A stretch of 35,540 nt of DNA from Sphingomonas faeni (GCF_024273235.1 NZ_JANBVH010000042.1:1-35540); one strand, 5' to 3'; shown: positions 6,858 through 15,313, counted from the stretch's first letter. The notes: generated by a model from the letters alone, not told the origin. Translations and numbers: made by a program.

Positions 6858-7760
6858 TCAGGCCTCCACCGGCACCGGGAATTTCTTCGCGCAGAACGCG
6901 CAGTCGACGACGATGAAGCCGGTTTCGTCCGCCATCGAGCGCCGTTCCTCGATCGGGAATTTCGAGATCACGCCCTTGATATAGTCCGGATCGCAGCGGC
7001 ACCCGCGGACGATCGGGATATCCGCAAGGATGCGGACGTCCTCCTCCTCGTTGAACAGCCGCCACACCAAGGTCTCCAGCGGCAAAGTCGCGTCGGTCAG
7101 TTCGTCCGCGCCCATCGTGTTGCCGAGCGTCGCGACATGCTCCCATTCCGGGTGATCGAGCTTGGTGTGCAGCCGCTCGCGCCCGTCCTCGCCTTCCGGG
7201 AGATGCTGGAGGAACAGCCCGCCCGCGACGCAACGCCCGTCCGGGCCCTTCGCCATGCCGGTGCGGATCATCGTCGGGATCTGCTCGGACTGCGTGAAAT
7301 AGCTTTGCGCGGCCTGCGACAGCGTATCGCCATCGAGCGGCACGATACCCTGATAGCGCTCGTTGCTGCTCGCCATGTCGAACGTGATCGCGAGATAGCC
7401 GGCGCCGAACAGCGCGAACAGCGATGGCTCGGCGGGCGCTTCGGCAAGCTTGTCGGCGTCGTACTCGATATAGCCGCGGACCTCGCCGCCGCGGTAATCG
7501 CAGACGAGCAGCTGGACGACACCGTTGTCGGTGCGCGTCTGCATCGTCAGCTGGCCGCTGGCGTCCTTCAGCGTCGAGCCGATCAGCGCGGCTAGCGTGA
7601 GCGCCTCGGCGAGCAGCTTCTCGATCGCAGGCGGATAGGCGTGGGCGGCGAGCACTTCGTCGAGCGCGGTGCCGAGCCGGACGATCCGGCCGCGGGCACT
7701 CCGCGCGGGGATCGCGAAGGCCAGCGCGCGGTCGAGATCGGTCATGTTGGGGTCGTTCAT
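6858..7760 (-). CDS. hslO: Redox-regulated chaperone Hsp33, 300 aa
   Basis: Cytoplasmic holdase activated by oxidation and unfolding. The C-terminal redox switch has the four zinc-binding cysteines in GCRCDPDYIKGVI and VDCAFCAKKF. The spacing between the two pairs is typical, though the first pair is C-x-C as in the family. The central region includes GRCVAGGLFLQHLPEG and the N-terminal fold GRIVRLG...AYPPAIEKLLAEA. Start ATG at 7760 (MNDPNMTDLDRALAF) is chosen; ATG at 7745 (MTDLDR) is equally possible because neither has a clear ribosome-binding site. It follows argF on the same strand with a 361-base gap filled by two REP-like pairs, so it may have its own promoter. Confidence 0.95.
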   Translation of the reverse strand: MNDPNMTDLDRALAFAIPARSARGRIVRLGTALDEVLAAHAYPPAIEKLLAEALTLAALIGSTLKDASGQLTMQTRTDNGVVQLLVCDYRGGEVRGYIEYDADKLAEAPAEPSLFALFGAGYLAITFDMASSNERYQGIVPLDGDTLSQAAQSYFTQSEQIPTMIRTGMAKGPDGRCVAGGLFLQHLPEGEDGRERLHTKLDHPEWEHVATLGNTMGADELTDATLPLETLVWRLFNEEEDVRILADIPIVRGCRCDPDYIKGVISKFPIEERRSMADETGFIVVDCAFCAKKFPVPVEA

Positions 7761-7843
7761 CGATGAGAAGATGGGGCGTGAGGACGGTGGATCAACCCGA
7801 TCCCCCATCCGTCGCCCGCCCATGTCCGTCACCCGCTCATGTC

Positions 7844-7929
7844 CGTCACCCCAGCGGAAGCTGGGGTATCCCCGTTGGCGGGCGTCGCGGCTCGAACCGG
7901 GAGATCCCAGCTTTCGCTGGGATGACGGA
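7844..7929. repeat. REP-like inverted pair, copy 1 of a tandem duplication
   Basis: The left arm gtccgtcaccccagcggaag(ctgggg) and right arm tcccagctttcgctggga-tgacgg face each other. The left stem is CCCCAGC-GGAA-GCTGGGG, the right stem TCCCAGC-TTTC-GCTGGGA, so the outer pair is C-G in one and T-A in the other. An almost identical copy begins exactly 150 bases later. Confidence 0.88.
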
Positions 7930-7993
7930 CGAGGGGCGGGGTTGTGGTCTCTTCACAACCCGGTGGCGGTTTTACCCGTCACCCACCCATGTC

Positions 7994-8079
7994 CGTCACC
8001 CCAGCGGAAGCTGGGGTATCCCTGTTGGCGGGCGCCGCGGCTCGAACCGGGAGATCCCAGCTTTCGCTGGGATGACGGA
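7994..8079. repeat. REP-like inverted pair, copy 2 of a tandem duplication
   Basis: Nearly identical over 86 bases to 7844-7929 (differences include 'ccctgttgg' for 'ccccgttgg' and 'cgccgcgg' for 'cgtcgcgg') with a 150-base period. It lies between the argF stop (8122) and hslO. Confidence 0.88.
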
Positions 8080-8121
8080 TGCGGCGCAGCGTGGCGGGAA
8101 CGGCGTGTTACCGCCGGTTCG

Positions 8122-9042
8122 TCAGCCGATCTGGCCGAAGCTCCAGCGCAGCACCGACTTCTGCGCGTGGAGGCGGTTCTCGGCCTCCTGCCAGATCAGC
8201 GACTGTGGGCCGTCGATCACCTCCGGCGTCACCTCCTCGCCGCGGTGCGCGGGGAGGCAGTGGAGGAACTTCGCATCGGGCTTGGCCAGCGCCATCAGCG
8301 CGGCGTCGACCTGATACGGGGTCAGCGCGGCGAGCTTGGTCTCGGCATGCGCCTGCCCCATCGAGATCCAGGTGTCGGTAACGACGATGTCCGCCCCCTC
8401 GACCGCCTCGCGCGGTGTCGACACGATGCGCGCCCGGCCCTTGCCCAGCGCCACGTCGGCGTCGGTCGGCATATACCCCTGCGGGCACGCCGCGACGACG
8501 TCGAACTGCATCAGCCCGGCCGCCTCGACGATCGACGCGAGCACGTTGTTGCCGTCCCCCAGCCACGCGACCTTGAGGCCGGGGAGCGCCTTGCCGCTCT
8601 CGATGATCGTCAGCAGGTCGGCCATGATCTGGCACGGGTGCGAGGCGTCGGTCAGGCCGTTGATGACCGGCACGCTGGCGTAATGCGCCATTTCCTCGAT
8701 CTTGGCGTGATCGTCGGTGCGGATCATGATCGCGTCGACATAGCCCGACAGGATGCGCGCGGTGTCGGCGACCGACTCGCCGCGGCCGAGCTGCATCGAG
8801 CCTGCGTCCGACACGATCGAGGTGCCACCGAGCTGACGGATCGCCATGTCGAACGAGAAACGCGTGCGGGTCGAGTTCTTCTCGAACACCATCGCCAGCG
8901 TGTGGCCGGCGAGCGGCGCATCGGTGTCGGCGCGGCCCTTGAGGAAACCCGCGCGGGCCGCCTTGCGGTCGAGTGCGTCGGCGAGCATCGCGGCGATGCC
9001 GTCGGCGCCGGCGTCGGTGAGATTCAGGAAATGGCGGGTCAT
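8122..9042 (-). CDS. argF: Ornithine carbamoyltransferase, 306 aa
   Basis: Joins carbamoyl phosphate and ornithine to make citrulline in arginine synthesis. The start ATG at 9042 gives MTRHFLNLTDAGADGIAAML. Family motifs in order: the carbamoyl-phosphate loop STRTRFSFD, HPCQIMADL, the ornithine-side loop (DTWISMGQA, equivalent of the SMG loop), and HCLPAHRGEEV near the C-terminus. Length is normal. It is the second gene after argD on the same strand; the 138-base spacer contains a perfect-looking paired hairpin element (9045-9177) that ends only 3 bases from the argF start. Confidence 0.97.
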   Translation of the reverse strand: MTRHFLNLTDAGADGIAAMLADALDRKAARAGFLKGRADTDAPLAGHTLAMVFEKNSTRTRFSFDMAIRQLGGTSIVSDAGSMQLGRGESVADTARILSGYVDAIMIRTDDHAKIEEMAHYASVPVINGLTDASHPCQIMADLLTIIESGKALPGLKVAWLGDGNNVLASIVEAAGLMQFDVVAACPQGYMPTDADVALGKGRARIVSTPREAVEGADIVVTDTWISMGQAHAETKLAALTPYQVDAALMALAKPDAKFLHCLPAHRGEEVTPEVIDGPQSLIWQEAENRLHAQKSVLRWSFGQIG

Positions 9043-9044
9043 AA

Positions 9045-9177
9045 TATCCTCCCCGGCACGGGGAGGGGGACCGTTCGCATAGCGAATGGTGGAGGGGGCC
9101 CCCACGAACGCGACACTTCGGGGCGATCCCCCTCCACCATGCTTCGCATGGTCCCCCTCCCCGTACCGGGGAGGATC
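9045..9177. repeat. Paired hairpin element inside the argD-argF unit
   Basis: Two inverted arms: atcctccccggcacggggag... from 9046 and, read from the other strand, atcctccccggtacggggag... from 9177. Each arm carries an inner hairpin that differs in sequence between arms but stays paired: ATTCGC/GCGAAT in the left arm and CATGC/GCATG in the right arm. The element fills the space between the argD stop (9181) and argF start (9042). Confidence 0.88.
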
Positions 9178-9180
9178 AGT

Positions 9181-10371
9181 TCAATCGTCGGCGGCGGGCA
9201 CGTATACCCGTGCGGCGGTCGACAGCTTGTCGATGCACTCGGCGATGTGGCTCTCGTCGATCACCAGCGGCGGCAGGATGCGGATGACGTTCTCGCCCGC
9301 CGATACCAGCAGCAGATTGTGATGATCGCGCGCGAACGCGACGAACGCGCGGCTGTCGCTCTTCAGCTTCAGCCCGAGCATCAGCCCGGTGCCGCGCACG
9401 CTGTCGAACAGGTGATCGTGGTTCGGGATCATCTGCTCGAGCCCCTGCCGCAACCGGTCGCCCATCGCCGTGACGTTGTCGAGGAAACCGTCCTCCAGCA
9501 TCACGTCGAGCACCGCCTCGCCCGCCGCCATCCCGAGCGGGTTACCGCCATAGGTCGAGCCGTGCGTGCCGGCGACCATGCCCTTGGCCGCCTCCTCGGT
9601 CGCGAGGCACGCGCCCAGCGGGAAGCCGCCGCCGATGCCCTTGGCGACCGCCATGATGTCCGGCGTGATGCCGTACAACTCATGTGCGAAGAACTTGCCG
9701 GTGCGCCCATAGCCGCACTGGACCTCGTCGAGCACCAGCAACAGGCCGTGCTCGTCGCACGCTTTCCGTAGGCCGACGAGGAACTCAGGGGTTGCCTGGC
9801 GAATACCGCCCTCCCCCTGGATCGGCTCGACCAAGAAGCCCGCCGTGTTGTCGTCGATCAGCGCCAGTGCGCCTTCGAGATCGTTGAAGTTCGCGTACGC
9901 AAACCCCGGCAACAGTGGCTCGAACCCGTCGCGCATCTTCGCCTGGTTGGTCGCCGAGATCGTGCCGAGCGTGCGCCCGTGGAACGCAGTGTCGAACGTG
10001 ATCAGCGTGTGCCGCTGCGGATTGCCGTGGGCGAAATGATAGCGCCGCGCGGTCTTGATCGCGCATTCGACCGCTTCCGCGCCCGAATTGGTGAAGAACA
10101 CGGTGTCCGCGAATGTGTTGTCGACAAGACGCTGTGCGAGATGCTCGCCCTGCGGCGACCCGTACAGGTTCGACACGTGCATGAGCGTCGCGGCCTGCTC
10201 GGCGATCGCCTTGGTCAGATGCGGGTGGCCGTGGCCGAGCGCGTTGACCGCGATGCCGCTGGCGAAATCGAGATATTGCTGGCCGTCCTCGCCATAGAGG
10301 TACGCCCCCTCGCCTCGGACCGGACGCACGCCACACCGCGGGTAGACGGGCATGAGCGGGGTGATGGTCAC
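9181..10371 (-). CDS. argD: Acetylornithine aminotransferase, 396 aa
   Basis: PLP-dependent transaminase making N-acetylornithine in arginine synthesis; many family members also act as succinyldiaminopimelate transaminase. The sequence shows GEGAYLYGEDGQQYLDFASG, FTNSGAEAVECAIK, FHGRTLG, LDEVQCGYGRTGKFF and the PLP lysine in AVAKGIGGGFPLGA. The start is GTG at 10371 (VTITPLMPVYPRCG): AAGGAG lies 9 bases upstream, whereas the ATG at 10353 has no such site. It is the promoter-proximal gene of the arginine pair, followed by argF. Confidence 0.96.
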   Translation of the reverse strand: MTITPLMPVYPRCGVRPVRGEGAYLYGEDGQQYLDFASGIAVNALGHGHPHLTKAIAEQAATLMHVSNLYGSPQGEHLAQRLVDNTFADTVFFTNSGAEAVECAIKTARRYHFAHGNPQRHTLITFDTAFHGRTLGTISATNQAKMRDGFEPLLPGFAYANFNDLEGALALIDDNTAGFLVEPIQGEGGIRQATPEFLVGLRKACDEHGLLLVLDEVQCGYGRTGKFFAHELYGITPDIMAVAKGIGGGFPLGACLATEEAAKGMVAGTHGSTYGGNPLGMAAGEAVLDVMLEDGFLDNVTAMGDRLRQGLEQMIPNHDHLFDSVRGTGLMLGLKLKSDSRAFVAFARDHHNLLLVSAGENVIRILPPLVIDESHIAECIDKLSTAARVYVPAADD

Positions 10372-10522
10372 GACGGCAAGCTCCTTCAAACAGCGAGGGC
10401 GACCCACACGGTCGCCCGGACCGCCTGATACGAGCCCGCGCAGCTCTGAGCAACACCGCTTCAATATCATGTGCGATCCCATGTCGGTGGCCGCACCGGA
10501 CTCGGACGTGGCGACGAAACAC

Positions 10523-11743
10523 TTAAGCCGTCGCGGATCCGCTTACCTCCGGTTCGACGGTGAGATCGAGTATTTCGATGTGGGGGACAGTCGACCTCGT
10601 GCGGATCCGCGATCCCTTGGCAAGAGCGACGTCATAGACGAGAGAATAGCGCTCTATACGCCGAATTCCGGGGTCCGACGATGCCAGTTTGAGTGGGCGA
10701 TACAGGCGCTTGCCGAGCGCTTCGGTCACCAATTTCAGCCAAGGCCCGTCCGCATTCGCCGATTTCCGCACGATGTCGATGTCGCGGACCTTTCCATCAG
10801 GAGCGACCCAGAACGCGATATCGGCCCATTGAGCGGTCGCATCTCCGTGTGGCACCACGACGTTCGAAGTGTTTTCCCGCCGCCAATTGGTCAGGTCTAT
10901 CGGCGGCGCATACATCAGCTCGGCAGTCGAGACACGGTCCGCGCCAGACGCCTGCAAACAGGCGCGCCCATCCTTGCCGCCAGTGGCGTCCTCCATGCGA
11001 CACCGCAAGAGCTCAGCGGCTTGCCGAAAGGGCGCGAGGTCGGGTTCGGTAGTCTCGTCAATCCGACGCAGGGATCGATACGCTGTTTCCCGATAGTCTG
11101 GTAATTTTGTGGCGATCGTCGTGTACATGCCGGCAATCCGAAACAGCGCATAGCCTTTGACCCGAATGTCGCCCGCGGCATTCGCCTGGTCTGCAACCTT
11201 GTTATAGACGTCCCGCGCGGCGATGAAGCGGCCTTCCTTGGCGAACGCGTCGCCGACCGCGAGGCGCTGAATGAAGATGCGGCGATCCGTCGAGGGAAGA
11301 CCGCTCTTCAGCGCGTCGAGCGAGTCGATGGCGGTGATCCGCGACGCGTCCCTCTGCCCGTTCAGCGCCAGCATCCGGCCGCTGGCGCGCAACAGATCGC
11401 CGACCTCGACCGGAAGTTCCTTCCTGTAACGCATGTTGCGCCCACGCGCCTTTGCCAAGGTGCGCTGCGCCTCCGTATAATCGCCCGCGATGAACTGGTT
11501 TTCCGCATGGGCCAGCGATGCGTCGATCTCGTCCTTCGGCGGGCAGTTGCGCGCGATGCAGGCCGCCAGTGCCCGCTCGCTATCCTCGACCCTGCGACCG
11601 ACTACCACGATGGTCTTTCCCTCGGCGTCGGCGGATTGCGCCAGCGGCACCGAAGGCGGCGGCGGGGACGAGACGGCCTGCCCCGATATGGCCGATTGGA
11701 GCAGAACGAGCGCTAACGGGATCATGATCATACCCCTCTTCAT
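10523..11743 (-). CDS. Secreted protein with TPR-like helices and TonB-C-like domain, 406 aa
   Basis: It has a signal peptide (MIPLALVLLQSAISGQAVS) then a short Pro-rich segment and GKTIVVVGRRVED, which resembles the TonB-box region of TonB-dependent receptors. Residues about 60-270 are alpha-helical and repeat-like (EDSERALAACIARNCPPKDE; AENQFIAGDYTEAQRTLAKA; GDAFAKEGRFIAARDVYNKV), consistent with TPR-type repeats. Residues about 305-360 (TAQWADIAFWVAPDGKVRDI, followed by a LYRPLK-like strand) resemble the C-terminal domain of TonB-like proteins. Alternative start ATG at 11731 has GAGG close upstream. Function unknown; a periplasmic scaffold or TonB-partner role is inference. It reads toward argD and is separated from it by 151 bases. 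Confidence 0.7.
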   Translation of the reverse strand: MKRGMIMIPLALVLLQSAISGQAVSSPPPPSVPLAQSADAEGKTIVVVGRRVEDSERALAACIARNCPPKDEIDASLAHAENQFIAGDYTEAQRTLAKARGRNMRYRKELPVEVGDLLRASGRMLALNGQRDASRITAIDSLDALKSGLPSTDRRIFIQRLAVGDAFAKEGRFIAARDVYNKVADQANAAGDIRVKGYALFRIAGMYTTIATKLPDYRETAYRSLRRIDETTEPDLAPFRQAAELLRCRMEDATGGKDGRACLQASGADRVSTAELMYAPPIDLTNWRRENTSNVVVPHGDATAQWADIAFWVAPDGKVRDIDIVRKSANADGPWLKLVTEALGKRLYRPLKLASSDPGIRRIERYSLVYDVALAKGSRIRTRSTVPHIEILDLTVEPEVSGSATA

Positions 11744-11882
11744 CCGGCGACAATTCCGCCCCGATCATCACAGTGTATGTTCGTGATATTGCAACACAAG
11801 ACGATCGTTGCATCGAAATTCGATCCGTTTTGTCGATCGCAACCGGCGGATAATGCGTCCGCCGACTTATCGCGAGCTGACC

Positions 11883-13892
11883 TCAAGCGTCGATCGCTTC
11901 CTCGTCCATGCGGCCGGCGTTTTCCTGGATGAAGGCGAAGCGGTGCGCCGGGTTGTTGCCCATCAGGCGGTCGACCAAGTCCTTTACCTGTGCGCGTTCC
12001 TCGTATTCCTGGGGCAGGGTGATGCGGAGCATGCCGCGGGTGGCGGGGTCCATCGTGGTTTCGCGGAGTTGGCTCGGGTTCATCTCGCCGAGGCCCTTGA
12101 AGCGGCCGACGTCGACCTTCTTGCCCTTGAACACCGTGCGTTCGAGCTCGGCGCGGTGCGCGTCGTCGCGCGCATAAACGCTCTTCGTGCCGACGGTCAG
12201 GCGGTAGAGCGGCGGCTGGGCGAGGTAGAGGTGCCCGCGGCGGACGAGTTCGGGCATCTCCTGGAAGAAGAACGTCATCAGCAGCGTGGCGATGTGTGCG
12301 CCGTCGACGTCGGCGTCGGTCATGATGACGATGCGTTCGTAGCGGAGCGTGTCGGGGGTGCAGTCCTTCCGGGTGCCGCAGCCCAGCGCCAGCGTCAGGT
12401 CGGCGATTTCCTGGTTGGCGAAGATCTTCGCGCTGGTCGCGGACGCAACGTTAAGAATCTTGCCGCGGATCGGGAGGATCGCCTGCGTTTTCCGGTCACG
12501 CGCCTGCTTCGCCGAGCCGCCTGCCGAATCGCCTTCGACGATGAAGAGTTCGGTGCCTTCGGGCGAGTTCGCCGAACAGTCGGTGAGCTTGCCCGGCAGC
12601 CGGAGTTTACGCGCGGAGGTCGCCGTCTTGCGCTTGACGTCGCGCTCCTGCTTGCGGCGCAGGCGTTCGTCCATCCGCTCCAGCACGTAATTCAGCAGCG
12701 CCTTGCCGCGCTCCATATTGTGGCTGAGGAAATGGTCGAAATGATCGCGGACCGCCTTCTCGACGAGGCCGGCGGCTTCCGGGCTGGTGAGGCGATCCTT
12801 GGTCTGGCTCTGGAATTGCGGTTCGCGGATGAAGACCGACAGCATCAGCTCGCTGCCGACCATCACGTCGTCCGCGCTGATATCCTTGGTCTTCTTGTTG
12901 CCGACGAGATCGCCGAACGCGCGTAGGCCGCGGACGAGTGCCTGGCGGAGGCCCTGTTCGTGCGTGCCGCCGTCGGGGGTCGGGATGGTGTTGCAATACC
13001 AGCTGTACGAGCCGTCGCTCCACAGCGGCCACGCGACCGCCCATTCGACGCGACCTTGGGTCTCGCCGTTCGCGCTCGGGAAGTCCTGCGAGCCCGAGAA
13101 GAAGTCGGAGGTCGCGCATTCGCGGCCGGCGATCTGGTCGCGCAGGTGATCGGCGAGGCCGCCGGGGAACTGGAACACGGCTTGGGCGGGCGTGTCGTCT
13201 GCGATCAGCTGGGGTGCACAGTGCCAGCGGATCTCGACGCCTGCGAACAGGTAAGCCTTGGAGCGGACGAGCTTGTAGAGGCGCTGAGGCTTGAAGTTGA
13301 GTTCGGTGCCGAAGATTTCGGTATCGGGCGTGAACGCGACGCTGGTGCCGCGACGGTTCGGGGTAGGTCCGAGATGCTCGATCGGGCCGAGCGTCTGGCC
13401 CTTGGCGAAGCGCTGGCGGTAGAGTTGCCGATCGCGCGCAACTTCGACGACGGTGTCCGACGATAGCGCATTGACGACGCTGATGCCGACGCCGTGGAGA
13501 CCGCCCGACGTCGCATACGCCTTGCCGGCGAACTTGCCGCCCGAATGGAGCGTCGAGAGAATCACTTCGAGCGCGGACTTGTCGGGGAATTTCGGGTGCG
13601 GGTCGACTGGGATGCCGCGGCCATTGTCGACGATCGTCAGGCGGTTGTTCGCCTCCAGTGTCACTTCGATCCGGGTGGCGTGGCCGGCGACCGCCTCGTC
13701 CATCGCGTTGTCGAGCACTTCGGCGGCGAGGTGGTGCAGCGCGCGCTCGTCGGTGCCGCCGACATACATGCCGGGGCGGCGACGGACGGGTTCGAGGCCT
13801 TCGAGCACCTCGATCGAGGATGCATCATAGGTATTGGCGGCGGGTTTGCCGGCGCCGGGTGCGCCGGGGGACGCGAACAGATCTTCAGCCAT
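11883..13892 (-). CDS. parE: DNA topoisomerase IV subunit B, 669 aa
   Basis: ATPase subunit of topoisomerase IV, which with ParC separates daughter chromosomes. GHKL ATP-site motifs are seen in order: EVLDNAMDEAVAG, IVDNGRGIPVD and GGLHGVGISVVNAL. The TOPRIM domain follows with EGDSAGGSAKQARDR and MTDADVDGAHI, and the C-terminal GRFKGLGEMNPSQL. The region RRPGMYVGGTDERALHHL and overall length (about 670) fit ParE rather than the longer GyrB. ATG at 13892 (MAEDLFASPGAP) is chosen over upstream in-frame codons because the extra residues do not resemble the family. It diverges from the outer membrane protein gene at 14052. Confidence 0.95.
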   Translation of the reverse strand: MAEDLFASPGAPGAGKPAANTYDASSIEVLEGLEPVRRRPGMYVGGTDERALHHLAAEVLDNAMDEAVAGHATRIEVTLEANNRLTIVDNGRGIPVDPHPKFPDKSALEVILSTLHSGGKFAGKAYATSGGLHGVGISVVNALSSDTVVEVARDRQLYRQRFAKGQTLGPIEHLGPTPNRRGTSVAFTPDTEIFGTELNFKPQRLYKLVRSKAYLFAGVEIRWHCAPQLIADDTPAQAVFQFPGGLADHLRDQIAGRECATSDFFSGSQDFPSANGETQGRVEWAVAWPLWSDGSYSWYCNTIPTPDGGTHEQGLRQALVRGLRAFGDLVGNKKTKDISADDVMVGSELMLSVFIREPQFQSQTKDRLTSPEAAGLVEKAVRDHFDHFLSHNMERGKALLNYVLERMDERLRRKQERDVKRKTATSARKLRLPGKLTDCSANSPEGTELFIVEGDSAGGSAKQARDRKTQAILPIRGKILNVASATSAKIFANQEIADLTLALGCGTRKDCTPDTLRYERIVIMTDADVDGAHIATLLMTFFFQEMPELVRRGHLYLAQPPLYRLTVGTKSVYARDDAHRAELERTVFKGKKVDVGRFKGLGEMNPSQLRETTMDPATRGMLRITLPQEYEERAQVKDLVDRLMGNNPAHRFAFIQENAGRMDEEAIDA

Positions 13893-13965
13893 GGTGAGAG
13901 CGTAGCCGGACGCGTCGGACAAAGCCACAGGCTCCGTTTGTTCTCCCTGTTGCCGGAAAGTCACA

Positions 13966-13996
13966 TTGACGCAGATTGTTATGCTTGCTGCATAAT
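13966..13996 (+). promoter_or_regulatory. Candidate promoter with overlapping dyad upstream of the beta-barrel gene
   Basis: TTGACG at 13966-13971 and CATAAT at 13991-13996 with a 19-base spacer resemble a sigma70-type promoter, though the spacer is long. A perfect dyad TTATGC-ttgct-GCATAA (13979-13995) overlaps the -10 region. The stretch is notably AT-rich against the surroundings. Confidence 0.45.
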
Positions 13997-14051
13997 TTTC
14001 CGCGATCGGCCGTTTATGAAAAACCTGTCATGAAGATTTTCGGGAGTGAAT

Positions 14052-14897
14052 ATGACCAAGACGATGATGGTGGCGCTCGCAGGCGTTGCCGCTTTGGGTT
14101 TCGCAGTGCCTGCCGCCGCACAGGACATGACCGACGATGCGCCGTTCAGCGGCGCCTATGTCGGCGGCTCGTTCGGCTATGACGTGCAGCCCAACGACAA
14201 TGGCGAGTCGATCGCCTTCGATCGCAATCTGGATGGCGTCTTCGGTGACACCATCTCGACTGCGACCGCTGCCAACGCGTTCTCGCCCGGCTTCTGCAAC
14301 GGTCGTGCGACGAGCAATATCGCGCCTGCCGCCGGTGGTCGTGGCTGCCGCAGCGACAAGGACGGCATGGGCTATTCGGCACGCGTCGGCGCGGATTACC
14401 AGCGCGGCAACATCGTCGTCGGCGTGGTCGGCGAGTTCGGCAAGAACGAGATCAGCGACAGCGTCACCGCCTTCAGCACGACGCCGGCCTTCTACACGAT
14501 GACGCGCGACCTGAAGTGGGAAGCATCGGCACGCGGTCGCCTGGGCTATGCGGCGAACACGACGCTGTTCTACGGCACGTTCGGCGTCGGCTATGCCAAC
14601 ATCGACAACAGCTTCACGACCGGCAACACCGCCAATACCTTCACCACCAACGGTGGCAGCAAGGAATGGGGCATCGTCGGTGGCGGCGGCATCGAGCAGA
14701 AGCTGGGTCGCAACTTCTCGGTCGGTCTGGAATATCAGTACCACCAGTATCAGGACAATGATTACCGCGTCCGCGCAGCCGGCGGCCCCGCTGGCGGTCC
14801 GTTCACGCGCGGCAACGCGTCGGGGACGGATTTCCGTCGTAGCTTCGACGATTTCCGCTGGCACAGCCTGCGCGCCACCGCTGCGTTCAGGTTCTGA
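14052..14897 (+). CDS. Outer membrane beta-barrel protein (Omp25/RopB-like), 281 aa
   Basis: The signal peptide MTKTMMVALAGVAALGFAVPAAAQ is followed by GAYVGGSFGYDV, the usual first strand of small alphaproteobacterial porin-like barrels. Alternating hydrophobic/polar strands run through the protein (ASARGRLGYAANTTLFYGTF, FSVGLEYQYHQYQDNDY) and it ends in aromatic -ATAAFRF, the C-terminal Phe recognised by the BAM machinery. A GGGAG Shine-Dalgarno lies 5 bases before ATG 14052; the GTG at 14046 would overlap it and is rejected. Likely structural or pore-forming; substrate unknown. Confidence 0.85.
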   Translation: MTKTMMVALAGVAALGFAVPAAAQDMTDDAPFSGAYVGGSFGYDVQPNDNGESIAFDRNLDGVFGDTISTATAANAFSPGFCNGRATSNIAPAAGGRGCRSDKDGMGYSARVGADYQRGNIVVGVVGEFGKNEISDSVTAFSTTPAFYTMTRDLKWEASARGRLGYAANTTLFYGTFGVGYANIDNSFTTGNTANTFTTNGGSKEWGIVGGGGIEQKLGRNFSVGLEYQYHQYQDNDYRVRAAGGPAGGPFTRGNASGTDFRRSFDDFRWHSLRATAAFRF

Positions 14898-14901
14898 GGC
14901 G

Positions 14902-15005
14902 AGGCGAAGGGCGGCCTGCGCCAAGCTGGCGCAGGACTCGCCCAAGCCCGGCCGGCGCGGCTTGCCGCGGCCGACGACATGGGCTTTGCCCATGGCTAGC
15001 GTGAT
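14902..15005 (+). repeat. 104-bp inverted repeat, left arm
   Basis: Starts 5 bases after the beta-barrel stop codon. The reverse complement of 15370-15473 matches it at about 101 of 104 positions. Internal hairpins: CCTGCGCCA-agc-TGGCGCAGG and CATGGGC-ttt-GCCCATG, with a GCGGC/GCCGC-rich middle. Confidence 0.92.
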
Positions 15006-15013
15006 ATGAAGAA

Positions 15014-15046
15014 GGCCGCTTCCTCAGGCGAGAGAGCGGCCCTTTT
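15014..15046 (+). terminator. Probable terminator after the beta-barrel gene
   Basis: GGCCGCT (15014-15020) pairs with AGCGGCC (15035-15041), extended imperfectly by tcctc/gagag across the loop, then CTTTTC. It comes directly after the left arm of the 104-bp repeat. Confidence 0.65.
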
Positions 15047-15120
15047 CTTGCTCGGGACGCCTTGGCTTGCCCGATGCCAGACGTATCCCCGGCAACAATC
15101 CCTGTTGCACACCGCTAGCG

Positions 15121-15176
15121 TGTTTCCCCGCGAAGGCGGGGATCCAGACTGGGCTCCCGCCTTCGCGGGAGAACAA
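15121..15176. repeat. REP-like inverted pair (ccgcgaaggcgg type)
   Basis: gtttccccgcgaaggcggggat on the left and the oppositely oriented ctcccgccttcgcgggagaac on the right, about 14 bases apart. Stems CCCCGC/GCGGGG and CTCCCGC/GCGGGAG show a compensated base pair difference. A related pair is at 18454-18535. Confidence 0.8.
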
Positions 15177-15207
15177 GGAACGGTGCTTGACCTCAACCAA
15201 CCCTACC

Positions 15208-15313
15208 ACCACCCCGGCGAAGGCCGGGGCCCATTAGGGAAACGGTGCCAACTGCGGACCGCGCTTCGTTATTGCCACCTTCCCAATTGGGCCCCGGCCT
15301 CCGCCGGGGTGGC
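15208..15313. repeat. REP-like inverted pair (ccccggcgaaggccgggg type)
   Basis: ccaccccggcgaaggccggg at the left and gccccggcctccgccggggt(gg) at the right, inverted with respect to one another. It sits between the two arms of the 104-bp repeat, together with the 15121-15176 pair. Same family as 1071-1173 and 31428-31532. Confidence 0.85.

Noticed and set aside
5022..8079. Possible CRISPR array from recurring palindromes
   Set aside because: Copies are inverted pairs at irregular distances in separate intergenic gaps, with no constant repeat-spacer pattern and no cas genes.
7669..9771. A plus-strand open frame of 700 codons across hslO, argF and argD
   Set aside because: It is antisense to three well-supported genes, Arg/His/Ala/Asp-rich with no recognisable domain, and passes through two REP-like pairs. 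Long antisense frames are expected at this GC content.
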